This document shows positions 25,500 to 34,165 of a stretch of DNA of 64,000 bases, one piece after another. How positions within the stretch are numbered: the stretch's first letter is position 1; each line of letters begins with the position of its first letter. Location of the stretch: contig CAVSQX010000002.1 of the NCBI GenBank assembly GCA_963730225.1, positions 558,001 through 622,000 on the forward strand, in the 5' to 3' direction. The translations under genes and the position numbers were made by a program. The notes below the pieces were generated by a model. The model was not told the DNA's origin and did not search any database. It saw nothing but the letters and a program-made list of their open reading frames with translations. The DNA comes from CAVSQX01 sp963730225. GTDB lineage: Bacteria; Planctomycetota; Phycisphaerae; Tepidisphaerales; Tepidisphaeraceae.

Positions 25500-27100
25500 C
25501 CCTTCAGAATCGCTTCGACCAATCCGGTGATATCGTGCCTGGTAGCTTCGACCGGCTCCAGGCCCGCAATCTGCAAAGTTTCGCTGGTGATCGTCCCGAT
25601 GCTCGCCAGCCGAATCCCTGCCAGTGCCCTGGCCGCATCCGCCCCGAGCATCCTCAGCAGATTGCCGGCCGTGCTGCTGCTGGTAAACGTGATCCAATCG
25701 ATGCGCTTTTGTTCCAGCGCCTCGAGAAACTCCGCCGAGGGCCGTTCTACCCGCCGATTCCGATAGATCGCCACGTCCGCAATCTCCGCCGCGCCGGCAG
25801 AGCGCAATTTCTCGACGAGCATCGGCCGAGCCAAATCCGCCCGCAGCAGGAGGAACCGCCGACCGGCCGCCTGACCCGTCATGATAATCTCTTCCGCCAG
25901 CGCCTGAGCGAAAAACTCCTTCGGGCAGACATCTACTTTCAGCGCCAATTGTTCTCGCAGCGCCGTCGCCGTCGCCGAGCCCACCGCGCCGATTTTGGCC
26001 GAACCAAATGCCCGCGCATCCAGCCCCAGCGCAAACAGCCGCTCCCGCGCAAACCGCACGCCGGCCGGGCTGGTGAACAAAACCCAATCAAATTTCCCCG
26101 CCGCACGCAGCGCAGCGTCGACTTCGCTCAAATCGTCGTTCGCCACCAACTCGATCGTCGGCTGCTCGATGACGTTGGCGCCCAGCTCCATCAGCCGCGC
26201 ACTCAATTCGCTCGCCTGATCGCGCGATCGAGTCACCACGATCGTCTTCCCAAAAAGCGGCCGCCGCTCGAACCAATTCAGTTTTTCGCGCAGCCCCACG
26301 ACTTTCCCGATGATGGTCATCGCCGGCGGCCCGATCTTCGCCTCCGCCACGCGCCCTGGCAGATCGCCCACCGTTCCCACCACCGTCCGTTGCCGCGGCG
26401 TGGTTCCCCACTGAATCGTCGCCGCCGGCATATCAGCCGGCATCCCATGTTGAATCAGCCGCGCACAGATTTCCCCCAGCGATCGCGCCCCCATGTAAAA
26501 CGCCACGCACGGCAACTTCGCCACCGTCGCCCAATCCACATTTGCTTCTTTCACTTGATCGTTGAGTGTTGAGTGTTGAGTGTTGAGCGTTGCATTCTCC
26601 ACTTGCCCGTCTTTCGAATGCCCGGTAATCAGCGTAAAACTCGAATTGAACTCCCGATGCGTCACCGGAATTCCCGCATACGCCGCCGCCGCGATCGCCG
26701 CCGTGACGCCCGGCACGATCTCGAAAGGGATCCCCGCCGCCGCCAGCGCTTCGCATTCCTCTCCGCCGCGCCCGAACACAAACGGATCGCCCCCTTTGAG
26801 CCGCACGACGCGCTTTCCCGCCGTCGCCTGCTCGATCAGCAGCGCGTTGATTTCCTGCTGTGTTTTGCTGTGCGTTCCGGCTTGTTTCCCGACGTAAATC
26901 GCTTGGGCCGTCGGCGCATGTTTGAGCAGCCGCGGATTGGCCAGGGCGTCGTACACCACGACATCGGCGACGGCCAATAATTCCGCTCCGCGCAGAGTCA
27001 GAAGCGATGGGTCGCCCGGCCCGGCTCCGACGAGATAAACGATTCCACCGCCACGTCCGGAATAATTGTGAAGATGCGAAGTCAAATTCATCTGACCCAT
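25496..27100 (-). CDS. cobA-hemD: Uroporphyrinogen-III C-methyltransferase / uroporphyrinogen-III synthase fusion, with in-frame repeat insertion
   Basis: Bifunctional siroheme/heme pathway enzyme. The N-terminal domain (1-275) is the SAM-dependent methyltransferase making precorrin-2: GIVYLVGAGPGDPSLLTLRG, VVYDALANPRLL, VVRLKGGDPFVFGRGGEE, VPGVTAAIAAAAYAGIPVTH. The C-terminal domain (280-535) is HemD, closing the tetrapyrrole ring: GKTIVVTRSRDQASELS, FDWVLFTSPAGVRF, AVGSATATAL, WITFTSSSTAGNLL. Fusion in this order is common. Residues about 169-181 (NATLNTQHSTLND) come from heptamer repeats at 26561-26594 inserted between LITGHSKDG and the conserved strand LPCVAFYMGARSL. Start is ATG 27100 or 27091; neither has a clear ribosome site. 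Confidence 0.92.
   Translation of the reverse strand: MGQMNLTSHLHNYSGRGGGIVYLVGAGPGDPSLLTLRGAELLAVADVVVYDALANPRLLKHAPTAQAIYVGKQAGTHSKTQQEINALLIEQATAGKRVVRLKGGDPFVFGRGGEECEALAAAGIPFEIVPGVTAAIAAAAYAGIPVTHREFNSSFTLITGHSKDGQVENATLNTQHSTLNDQVKEANVDWATVAKLPCVAFYMGARSLGEICARLIQHGMPADMPAATIQWGTTPRQRTVVGTVGDLPGRVAEAKIGPPAMTIIGKVVGLREKLNWFERRPLFGKTIVVTRSRDQASELSARLMELGANVIEQPTIELVANDDLSEVDAALRAAGKFDWVLFTSPAGVRFARERLFALGLDARAFGSAKIGAVGSATATALREQLALKVDVCPKEFFAQALAEEIIMTGQAAGRRFLLLRADLARPMLVEKLRSAGAAEIADVAIYRNRRVERPSAEFLEALEQKRIDWITFTSSSTAGNLLRMLGADAARALAGIRLASIGTITSETLQIAGLEPVEATRHDITGLVEAILKG
26561..26594. repeat. Heptamer tandem repeat inside cobA-hemD
   Basis: Unit GTTGAGT/C (7 bp), four full copies followed by GTTGCA. 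It matches the block at 59849-59882, including the terminal GTTGCA and a pyrimidine-rich CTTCTTTCACTT-like left flank. It keeps the coding frame of the enzyme. Confidence 0.88.
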
Positions 27101-27178
27101 CTGGGAAAAGCCGGTAAACCGCGTCTGTTGGCCATCCGATGATTCTACCGGCCAGTGAACTTCGGAGAAGTCAACATC

Positions 27179-27529
27179 ATGACCGCAACGCTCACCATGC
27201 CAACGCTGAAGATCACCGACGACGGCGCCGAGCGGCGAATCTTCCCGCGCAAGGAAGCGCACGGCCACATCCAGGGCCGCCGGCTCGATCACACGCTTCC
27301 CGCCCGCCGGGAACCAATCCTGAATCTCGCCCTGAGCGATCTGTCGCTGGGCGGCCTCTCCGCCATCAGCCAAACCGCCGTCTCCAAAGGCGAGCGCGTC
27401 ACGGTTTACTTTCCCCCGCAGGGCGTCCATCGTGGGTGGGACGCCCTGGGGCGAGTGATCCGTTGCCAGCCCAGCAGCTTCGGCTACCGCATCGCGGTCG
27501 AATTCGATCCGACCTCGCTGGCCGCCTGA
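27179..27529 (+). CDS. PilZ domain protein
   Basis: 116 residues. Stand-alone PilZ domain, a cyclic-di-GMP binding fold. The N-terminal Arg motif is ERRIFPRKEAHGHIQGRR (RxxxR), and the second motif is LSDLSLGGLSAIS ((D/N)xSxxG). VSKGERVTVYFPP and RVIRCQPSSFGYRIAVEF complete the barrel. ATG at 27179 follows GGAGAAG by 9 nt; an in-frame GTG at 27155 would add eight residues. Divergent from cobA-hemD. The target is unknown; such single-domain proteins often affect surface polysaccharide or motility. Confidence 0.87.
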   Translation: MTATLTMPTLKITDDGAERRIFPRKEAHGHIQGRRLDHTLPARREPILNLALSDLSLGGLSAISQTAVSKGERVTVYFPPQGVHRGWDALGRVIRCQPSSFGYRIAVEFDPTSLAA

Positions 27530-27684
27530 TGGATCGACAACATTTCCGTGACGGTTGGACGGGGAACCGGAGCCGGCTGGAGTGGCCGGCTCTTTTGTTG
27601 CGCCCGCCGCCATCGTCCTCATCGCAGCCTTGAATATCCCGTCGCCGGCCCTATTCTGCCATGCCCGGAATCACAGGAGCATCG

Positions 27685-28822
27685 GTGGCCAAAAATGCGT
27701 TCAAGGGTCGGAGAATTCGCTTCGGTGTCGTCGGATGCGGAGCGATCGGCCCAACGCATGCCGCCGCCATCGATCAAATCGACGGCGCCGAGCTGATCGC
27801 CGTCGCCGATATCCTCCCCGATCGCGCTCGCGCCGTCGCGGAAAAATTCTCCGTGCCCAATGTCTACACCGATCAACACGATCTTCTGAAAGATCCGGCC
27901 GTGGATGTCGTCTGCCTCTGCACGCCCAGCGGCATGCACGCCGCTGGGGCCATCGCGGCTCTCAAAGCGGGCAAGCACGTCATCCTTGAAAAACCGATGG
28001 AGATTTCCCTCTCGGCCTGCGATCGCATCATCGCCGCCCGCCGCCGAAGCGGAAAGACGCTCACCGTCATCAGCCAGCACCGTTTCGATTCCGCCAGCAT
28101 GCTCGTCAAGGAGCTCATCGAAGCCGGTCGGCTCGGGAAAATCATCCTCGCCACCGCCGAAGTGAAATGGTGGCGAACGCAGCAGTACCTACGACAGCGG
28201 CGATTGGCGCGGCACCTGGAAAATGGACGGCGGGGGGGCCCTGATGAATCAGGGCGTCCACACGGTCGATCTTCTGCAATGGCTCGTCGGCCCTGTCAGC
28301 GCCGTCAGCGCCCTGACCCGCACCGCCGCTCACCAGCGCATCGAAGTCGAAGATGCCGCCGTTGCCGCGCTCACCTTCAGCAACGGCGCCATCGGCACGT
28401 TGGTCGCCACGACCGCTGCCTACGACGGGCTTCCCGTTCGCCTCGACATCTTCGGCACCGAAGGCAGCGCGATTATCGAAGGCGATCGCCTCAAGCTGTT
28501 GACATTCAAAACCGGCGAAACTTACGCCAGTGAGAAAGCCGCAGCCCACGCCCTTCGAGTCGCCCGTGGCGGCACCGCCAGCGTGAAAGACGACGCCTCC
28601 TACCGTGAAGCCGCCGCCGAGCCGGGCGCCGTCTGGGGCGACGCCCATCGCGCCCAGATTCAGGATTTCCTCCGCGCTATTCGCAACGGCGGCAAGCCTC
28701 TGATCGACGACCGCAGCGGACGCGAGCCGGTCGAAATCATCCTCGCTGTCTACGAGTCGGCCCGCAGCGGAAAGCCGGTCAGGCTGAAAAAGCGAAAATC
28801 GAAGATCGAGGATCGAAGATAG
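27685..28822 (+). CDS. Gfo/Idh/MocA family oxidoreductase (apparent frameshift)
   Basis: NAD(P)-dependent sugar or cyclitol dehydrogenase family. Rossmann start RIRFGVVGCGAIGPTHAAAI, then VADILPDRARAVAEKF, DVVCLCTPSGMHAAGAIAAL and the signature AGKHVILEKPMEISLSACD. An extra C at 28189 splits the gene: QQY then YDSGDWRGTWKMDGGGALM in the next frame, where MNQGVHTVDLLQWLVG gives the catalytic Asn/His region. The rest (VEDAAVAALTFSNGAIGTL; LDIFGTEGSAIIEGDRL; AQIQDFLRAIRNGGKPLID) is standard. Joined length is about 379 residues. GTG 27685 is preferred (GGAG 6 nt upstream); ATG 27661 also possible. Substrate unknown. Confidence 0.82.
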
Positions 28823-28844
28823 CGGCCCATCCAGGAGTAACATC

Positions 28845-30083
28845 GTGTCTATCATCCGTGCCGCGATATTGATTTTGAGCCTGTCAATTCCTTTTGGTTG
28901 CACCACCGCACCGCGCCCGGCGCAGCCGATCGATTACAGTCAGCCGCTTCCATCGGGCAAGCTGGCTCTGCGAAAACTCTCGCCCGGCGAATATCCCGAT
29001 TTCTCGCAGGCCATTCTGGCGGGAAACGTCGCCAGCCTCGGCGCCGCCATCGATCACAGCCTGCAATATCTGGCTGCTCCCAGCAGCCAAAGCTACTTTC
29101 CCTACGCCGACATCACCCACGACCGGGCCGTCGCGTCTCTCCAGTTGCTCAAGCAGATCATTTCCACCCAAAGCATGACGCCCGCGCTCGACGGCGGACG
29201 GCAGTTCAATTCGCTGATTGCCAGCATGTTTGAAGTCTACCAAAGCATCGGCGCGCCCGATCCTTCCGGAAGCGGATACACCGGCAAAGTGCTTTTCACG
29301 GGCTACTTCACGCCGATCTACAACGCAAGCCTGACGCGCATCGGTCCTTACCAATGGCCGCTCTACAAACGCCCGGCTGACCTGCAAAGCGACGCCACCG
29401 GCGAACACGCCTACCGCCGCCAATCCGACGGCACTCTGGTTCCCTACTACACGCGCGCCCAGATCGAGCAGAATCATTTGCTTGACGGCCAGGAATTGGT
29501 TTGGCTCACCGATCGCTTCGACGCTTACGTCATCACCGTTCAGGGTTCCGCCCGATTGCGTCTGCCCGATGGGCGAATCTATGAAGTCGGGTACAACGGC
29601 AACAACGGATACGATTACACCAGCCCAGGCCGGCAAATGCTCGCCGACGGTGTTATTACTAAAGATCAACTCAATCTCCGCGGACTGCGGGATTACTTCG
29701 CCTCCCATCCCGAGGCGATGGACAAGTATCTAGCAATGAATCAGCGATACATTTTCTTCACGGAGCGCCCCGGTGGACCGTTTGGCAGCCTGAATGTGCC
29801 CGTGACGCCGCTGGCTACTATCGCCACCGACAAAAGCGTCTATCCGCGCGCCATGCCCGCTTTTGTCGTCGCTACGATCCCCGGTGACGCCGGCGAACAA
29901 TCTCTGCGCGCACTGATGCTCGATCAGGACACCGGCGGCGGCATCCGCGCCAGCGGCCGATGCGATATCTACATGGGCATCGGCGACGCCGCCGAACAAT
30001 CGGCCGGCCGCGAGCTGTCCACCGGGCAGCTTTATTATCTGGCCATCAAGCCGGAGATAATGGGCCGCAATCCCCAGCCGTAA
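28845..30083 (+). CDS. mltA: MltA-type membrane-bound lytic murein transglycosylase (lipoprotein)
   Basis: 412 residues. Cleaves peptidoglycan glycan strands to anhydro-muropeptides in the periplasm. The N-terminus is a lipoprotein signal (AILILSLSIPFGC). The MltA domain shows GKVLFTGYFTPIYNASLTR, WPLYKRPADL and LVWLTDRFDAYVITVQGSAR. The C-terminal 3D domain has RAMPAFVVATIP, ALMLDQDTGGGIRASGRCD with the catalytic Asp, and IYMGIGDAAEQSAGRE. Start GTG 28845 has AGGAG about 8 nt upstream. It follows the oxidoreductase by 22 nt on the same strand. A complete MltA implies a peptidoglycan wall. Confidence 0.92.
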   Translation: MSIIRAAILILSLSIPFGCTTAPRPAQPIDYSQPLPSGKLALRKLSPGEYPDFSQAILAGNVASLGAAIDHSLQYLAAPSSQSYFPYADITHDRAVASLQLLKQIISTQSMTPALDGGRQFNSLIASMFEVYQSIGAPDPSGSGYTGKVLFTGYFTPIYNASLTRIGPYQWPLYKRPADLQSDATGEHAYRRQSDGTLVPYYTRAQIEQNHLLDGQELVWLTDRFDAYVITVQGSARLRLPDGRIYEVGYNGNNGYDYTSPGRQMLADGVITKDQLNLRGLRDYFASHPEAMDKYLAMNQRYIFFTERPGGPFGSLNVPVTPLATIATDKSVYPRAMPAFVVATIPGDAGEQSLRALMLDQDTGGGIRASGRCDIYMGIGDAAEQSAGRELSTGQLYYLAIKPEIMGRNPQP

Positions 30084-30089
30084 TACCGC

Positions 30090-30872
30090 TCATCGCAGTC
30101 GCTTCATGAATTCCTTCACCCGCTTTGCATCCACAGGTTTGTTGGCCGATCCATCCCTTTTGAACGCCGAACCGACGATGAATCCATCGGCGTGATCGAG
30201 AAACGTGGCGATGTTCCGCCCCGTCACACCGCTGCCGATGTAAACCGCCCCGCTCGCCGCTGCTTTCACCGCTTTGAGCTTGGCGAGATCCGTCGGCTTT
30301 CCGGTACCGGCCCCGCTGGCGATCAGTGCATCGGCCAATCCCCGATGAATCGTATCCTCCACCTCATCGGCGATCGGCCGTTGCGCGATGGCCGCCGAAT
30401 GTTTCACATCCACATCCGCGAAAATTTGTATATCCTCCGCCTGCAACTGCCGCCGTTCTCGCAGAAGATCGTGGGCGATTCCCTGAATCAGCCCCTGATC
30501 GGTAACGCGCGCCCCGCAAAGAACGTTCACCCGGATGAACTTCGCCCCCACGGCGTGCGCCACCGCCAGCGCCGTCACTCCATCATTTCTCAGCACGTTG
30601 ATTCCCAACGGCAGTCCGGTTTTCTGCCGCACCATCGCCGCCAGCGCGGTCATGCACGTCGCCACCTGCATTGGCACGCGCCCGGGATAAAACGGCACAT
30701 CGCCGAAGTTCTCCATCATCAGCCCATGCACGCCGCCGCAAACCAGCGCATCGGCGTCGCGCAGCATCAGTTCACCGACGGCGGAAAAATCCCCTGCATA
30801 TCTCGGCGAACCGGGCAGCGGCAGCAGATGCAACATGCCGATCACCGGCTTTTGCACGGCAAACAGGGCCAT
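30090..30872 (-). CDS. btpA: BtpA family protein
   Basis: About 260 residues. TIM-barrel protein of the BtpA/SgcQ family, named for photosystem I assembly in cyanobacteria but widespread in non-photosynthetic bacteria with unknown role. Family signatures seen: KPVIGMLHLLPLPGSPRY at the N-terminus, ADALVCGGVHGLMMENFGD, LPLGINVLRNDGVTALAVA, AKFIRVNVLCGA, IFADVDVKHSA, ALIASGAGTGKPTDLAKL, and AVYIGSGVTGRNI with FIVGSAFKRDG. The ATG at 30872 is the first in frame before the conserved start. It may overlap a small upstream ORF. Converges on mltA. Confidence 0.88.
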   Translation of the reverse strand: MALFAVQKPVIGMLHLLPLPGSPRYAGDFSAVGELMLRDADALVCGGVHGLMMENFGDVPFYPGRVPMQVATCMTALAAMVRQKTGLPLGINVLRNDGVTALAVAHAVGAKFIRVNVLCGARVTDQGLIQGIAHDLLRERRQLQAEDIQIFADVDVKHSAAIAQRPIADEVEDTIHRGLADALIASGAGTGKPTDLAKLKAVKAAASGAVYIGSGVTGRNIATFLDHADGFIVGSAFKRDGSANKPVDAKRVKEFMKRLR

Positions 30873-31101
30873 GGCCCAAGTTGTCGCAGATGAAGCGCTT
30901 GACTTCAATCGCCATGACTCGTTCGATAGGGCGATGCTTTTCGGCCGCCAGCAGAATCTCGCTCGCCGGGCCGTTCGGCCCGATGGCCGGGTCGTCCGCG
31001 ATCTGCGCCGCCGAAGCCTCGGCAAGGCGTCGCTGCTCGATCTTCGCGATGCAAAAAAAAGACCGCCACTGGTGCTGCGGCTGTTCCGCGGCATCACTCA
31101 T
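30772..31101 (-). CDS. Possible small protein overlapping btpA
   Basis: 109-residue frame starting MSDAAEQPQHQWRSFF, with a plausible acidic-helical stretch (IEQRRLAEASAAQIADDPA and SEILLAAEKHRPIERVMAIE). The last third overlaps btpA in another frame and looks like shadow coding, so the true gene, if any, may be shorter or frameshifted. It fills the otherwise empty 240 bp between btpA and the divergent DUF971 gene. I do not recognise it. AGGA lies almost directly at the start, too close for a good ribosome site. Confidence 0.33.
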   Translation of the reverse strand: MSDAAEQPQHQWRSFFCIAKIEQRRLAEASAAQIADDPAIGPNGPASEILLAAEKHRPIERVMAIEVKRFICDNLGHGPVCRAKAGDRHVASAAAARFAEICRGFFRRR

Positions 31102-31115
31102 TTCCTGGGCCGCCG

Positions 31116-31439
31116 ATGAACGCGCCCAACCCCCGCACCACGCCCGTCAGGCTCGATCTGAAAAAAGACGAGAAGCTCGAAATCCACTGGCAGGACGGCC
31201 ACGTCAGCGTCTATTCCATTTCCCTTCTGCGAACGATGTGCCCGTGTGCCATGTGCCGTGAAGTTCGCAAGGATCAGCAGCCGAAAAAATCCTCGCTGAC
31301 GATTCTCCCGGGAAATTACGCCGAGCCGATCACCGCCGTCTCCGCCGAGTTGATCGGAAATTACGCCATGAAGTTCGAATGGTCCGACCAGCACGGCAGC
31401 GGCATCTATTCCTTCGAGTACCTGCGTCAACTCGGATGA
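31116..31439 (+). CDS. DUF971 domain protein
   Basis: 107 residues. Belongs to DUF971 (the N-terminal domain of gamma-butyrobetaine hydroxylase, often free-standing near Fe-S or Mrp-type genes). Visible: PVRLDLKKDEKLEIHWQDGH, YSISLLRTMCPCAMCREV with the Cys triad expected to bind metal, GNYAMKFEWSDQHGSGIYSF and the terminal EYLRQL. Length and order match the family. The role is not established. Its start is 14 nt from the start of the divergent small frame, and no clear Shine-Dalgarno is seen. Confidence 0.88.
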   Translation: MNAPNPRTTPVRLDLKKDEKLEIHWQDGHVSVYSISLLRTMCPCAMCREVRKDQQPKKSSLTILPGNYAEPITAVSAELIGNYAMKFEWSDQHGSGIYSFEYLRQLG

Positions 31440-31466
31440 TCTTCTCCATCACCCAACACCCAACAC

Positions 31467-32871
31467 CTATCCCCAATCCGCCATCGCCTGCGACAGCCGC
31501 CGCACTTCGTGCAGCGCCATTCCGCCGAGCCTGGGAACATCTCCGCCCAGGTGCGGAACGATCGCATGTCCCAGCCCCAATCGGCTCGCCTCGCGCAGCC
31601 GATGTTCCAGCTGCGGCACCGACCGAATTTCCCCGCCCAATCCCAGTTCACCGATCGCCAGCGTTCCCACCGGCAGCGGGCGATTCGTGTGAGCCGACCC
31701 AATCGCCAATGCGATCGCCAGATCGATCGCCGGCTCGATCACTTTGACTCCCCCGGCGATATTCACAAAAACATCGTCGGCCGCCAGGCGCAGCTCGGCG
31801 CGTTTTTCCAGCACCGCCATGATCATCGCCACGCGATCTGAACTGACCCCGCTCACTCGCCGCTTGGCCGCCCCGATCACGCTCGACGCCGTCAACGCCT
31901 GCACCTCCAGCAGCAGCGGCCGCGACCCGTGCATGGCGACGGTCAACACCGTTCCGCTGGGCGGGCCGCCGGGTCCGTGCTGCTCGATGAACAAGCTTCC
32001 CGGATCGCTCAACTCGCGCAGGCCCGAGCCGGTCATCTCGAAAATCCCGACTTCATGCGTCCCGCCGAAACGGTTTTTGATGCAGCGCACGATTCGATGC
32101 GAATGATGGCGATCCCCTTCAAAATAGACGACGGTATCGACGATGTGCTCGATGATCTTCGGCCCCGCCAGCGTGCCGGCCTTGGTCACATGCCCCACAA
32201 AAACCACCGCGACGCCGCTCGATTTGGCCAGGTAAACCAGATCCATGCAGCAATCGCGCAGCTGCGTGACCGATCCGGGAGCGGCCGGAATCGTCGGCTT
32301 GTAAATCATCTGCACCGAATCGACGATCACGATGTCGGGATGAACCTGATTGATCTGATGAATGATGCGCTCGACGTTGGTCTCGGCCAGCACCAGCAGA
32401 TTTTTTGCATCGGCTCCGAGCCGACCGGCTCGCATCGCAATCTGTTGAGCCGATTCTTCGCTGGTGACATACAGAATTCTGCGCGTTGAAACACCGCCGC
32501 TTCCGCCGGCGGCCGCCAATCGCTGCGCCACCTGAAGCAGCAGGGTCGATTTCCCGATCCCCGGCTGCCCGCCCACCAGCACCGCCGACCCCGGCACGAT
32601 TCCCCCGCCCAGCACCCGATCGAATTCCCCGATGCCGCTGGGCAGCCGAGCGGTTTCCGATTGATCGATTTTCCCGATGGCCGTCGGCTCGCCGCCGCGC
32701 AACGCATCTCCGCTCGCCGCGCCCGCTAACCGCCGCCTTTCGGCTGTCCGCCGTCGGCGGCGTGTATTCCTGTAGCCCATCCCACGTCCCGCAATCCGGA
32801 CATTTCCCCAGCCATTTCGCATGAACCGACCCGCAGGAGTTGCAAAGAAATTGAGTGCGGATTTTGGCCAT
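31467..32871 (-). CDS. radA: DNA repair protein RadA (apparent frameshift)
   Basis: RecA-related helicase that aids branch migration in recombination. The N-terminal zinc finger is in one frame (MAKIRTQFLCNSCGSVHAKW, LGKCPDCGTWDGLQEY). The rest is in another: LPSGIGEFDRVLGGGIVPGS, Walker A VGGQPGIGKSTLLLQVA, ILYVTSEESAQQIAMRA, DIVIVDSVQMIY (Walker B), the RadA-specific CIKNRFGGTHEVGIFEM (KNRFG), and the Lon-like C-terminal domain (SSDRVAMIMAVLEKRAEL, DLAIALAIGSAHTNR, GTLAIGELGLGGEIRSVPQ). The frames join around 32725-32760 with one base too many, in the low-conservation linker after the finger. About 465 residues when joined, as usual. An assembly error is likely. Confidence 0.9.
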
Positions 32872-32928
32872 GGCGATTGATGCGTGACGCGCAATCCTAT
32901 CACGCAACAATCACCAATCACCAGCGTT

Positions 32929-33865
32929 TCACACAATTCCAATCACCATTCCCGAAAAATTCGCCAGCGCCTGTTGCGCGGAAATCGTGATGTAATCCGT
33001 CATCGCTCGCTCCATCGACCGCCGGGCCACCGTTGCCCCAGGGGTTGCGAAGGGTCAGGGTGATCGGCACGCCCTTGGCTCCGAAGGTGGCTGAAACGAT
33101 TTCGTAGGCGTGATCGCCGATCAGCGGAGCCTGATCGCTCACGGTGTCGTCGGTGGCATACGTCAGTGCGTCGCCGGCCTTGGCGTCGGTTTGAACGTCT
33201 TTGAAAAATGCCGTCTCGGCGAACACCGACGTGTTGCGAATGCCCAGTGCGTTGAACGCATCGCTCATCCATCCGCCGTTGATTGAAGCGTAGCTGTCGG
33301 CATTCGTGCGAACGTCGGCGTAGGCTTTTTCCATGATGGCCACCCACAAACAGTTTTGTTGACCGAGCCCGGCGTAAGCCAGGGTGCCGTCGGAAAATGT
33401 CGGAAGATCGGCGTTCACGCGGATCGACTTTTGGCTGCCGCCGCTGAAAAGCTTGACCGTGAAAGTTCCATCGCCGTCGGATGTCACATCCTGACGGATC
33501 AGGCTCGGATCGACTTTCGCTACCGAGGCCAGCACTGAAAGAAAATAGCAATCGCCCAGATCGCCTTGATTGATGTCGTTTTGGCTGGGGCCGACGCTGG
33601 AGAAGAGGGGATCATTGGCGAAATTTCGGTAGGTCACGTCCGGCTCGGTCACGGTCGGATCGGGCGCGACGGCCGGCGTGGTGGCTGCGGCCGTTTTGGA
33701 TGTCGCCTTCGTGGAAACCGTCACGGTCGCCCCACGGGTCGCCGCGACGTGAGCTTCGTACGCCGCCAGCGCAATCGACGTGGCCGACATCAGCGTGCGA
33801 TCTTCCAGGATCTCGAACATCGCTTGCACGCCCTTGGAATTTCGATTCTTCTTCGTGCCCTTCAT
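32929..33865 (-). CDS. Calpain-like cysteine protease with planctomycete surface motif (apparent frameshift at C-terminus)
   Basis: About 311 residues. Calpain family C2 core: catalytic Cys in NDINQGDLGDCYFLSVLAS, His in PLIGDHAYEIVSA, Asn in LTLRNPWGNG, giving a complete triad. The N-terminus has MFEILEDRTLMSATS, a variant of the LEPR-type motif that planctomycetes carry at the start of secreted surface proteins, followed by a Thr/Ala-rich linker. ATG at 33865 follows GAGGG by about 4 nt. Near the end an extra base at about 32995 breaks the frame: corrected, it ends GYITISAQQALANFSGMVIG and stops at 32929, which fits the calpain fold; uncorrected, it runs on with unrelated residues. Extracellular bacterial calpains are little studied. 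Confidence 0.83.
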
Positions 33866-34165
33866 GTTTCCCTCTCCGTTTCCCTTGATTCCCGCTCCAA
33901 AATTGATTTCCAATACATTTCTGCGGGATGCAAGGAATGGGATGAGATTTGTGTTATTGGCCGTTTGGCCAGCCCATCGATGCCGCTACAATCCTCCGGC
34001 CGCGGTCCGATAAACCGCGGGTTGTGATTGCCTTTTTGCCGACAACTGTTTGTGGCGATGGGTCAAAACGTGACAAGCCCGTGCACTTGGGCATAATGTC
34101 TGCCGACGCGGTGGGGCCGGGCATGGATGCGACGGCTTCCGATCGTCTGCCAGGAGATTTAGTCG
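33866..34165 (+). other. Intergenic region upstream of dxs
   Basis: About 300 bp between the divergent calpain-like gene and dxs. It contains a 7-bp perfect hairpin (CCGCGGT at 34000-34006 and ACCGCGG at 34014-34020, loop of 7) followed some 10 nt later by CTTTTT. That is terminator-like but weak. AGGAG lies 9-10 nt before the dxs ATG. No ORF with protein-like composition is seen and no clear promoter. Confidence 0.35.
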
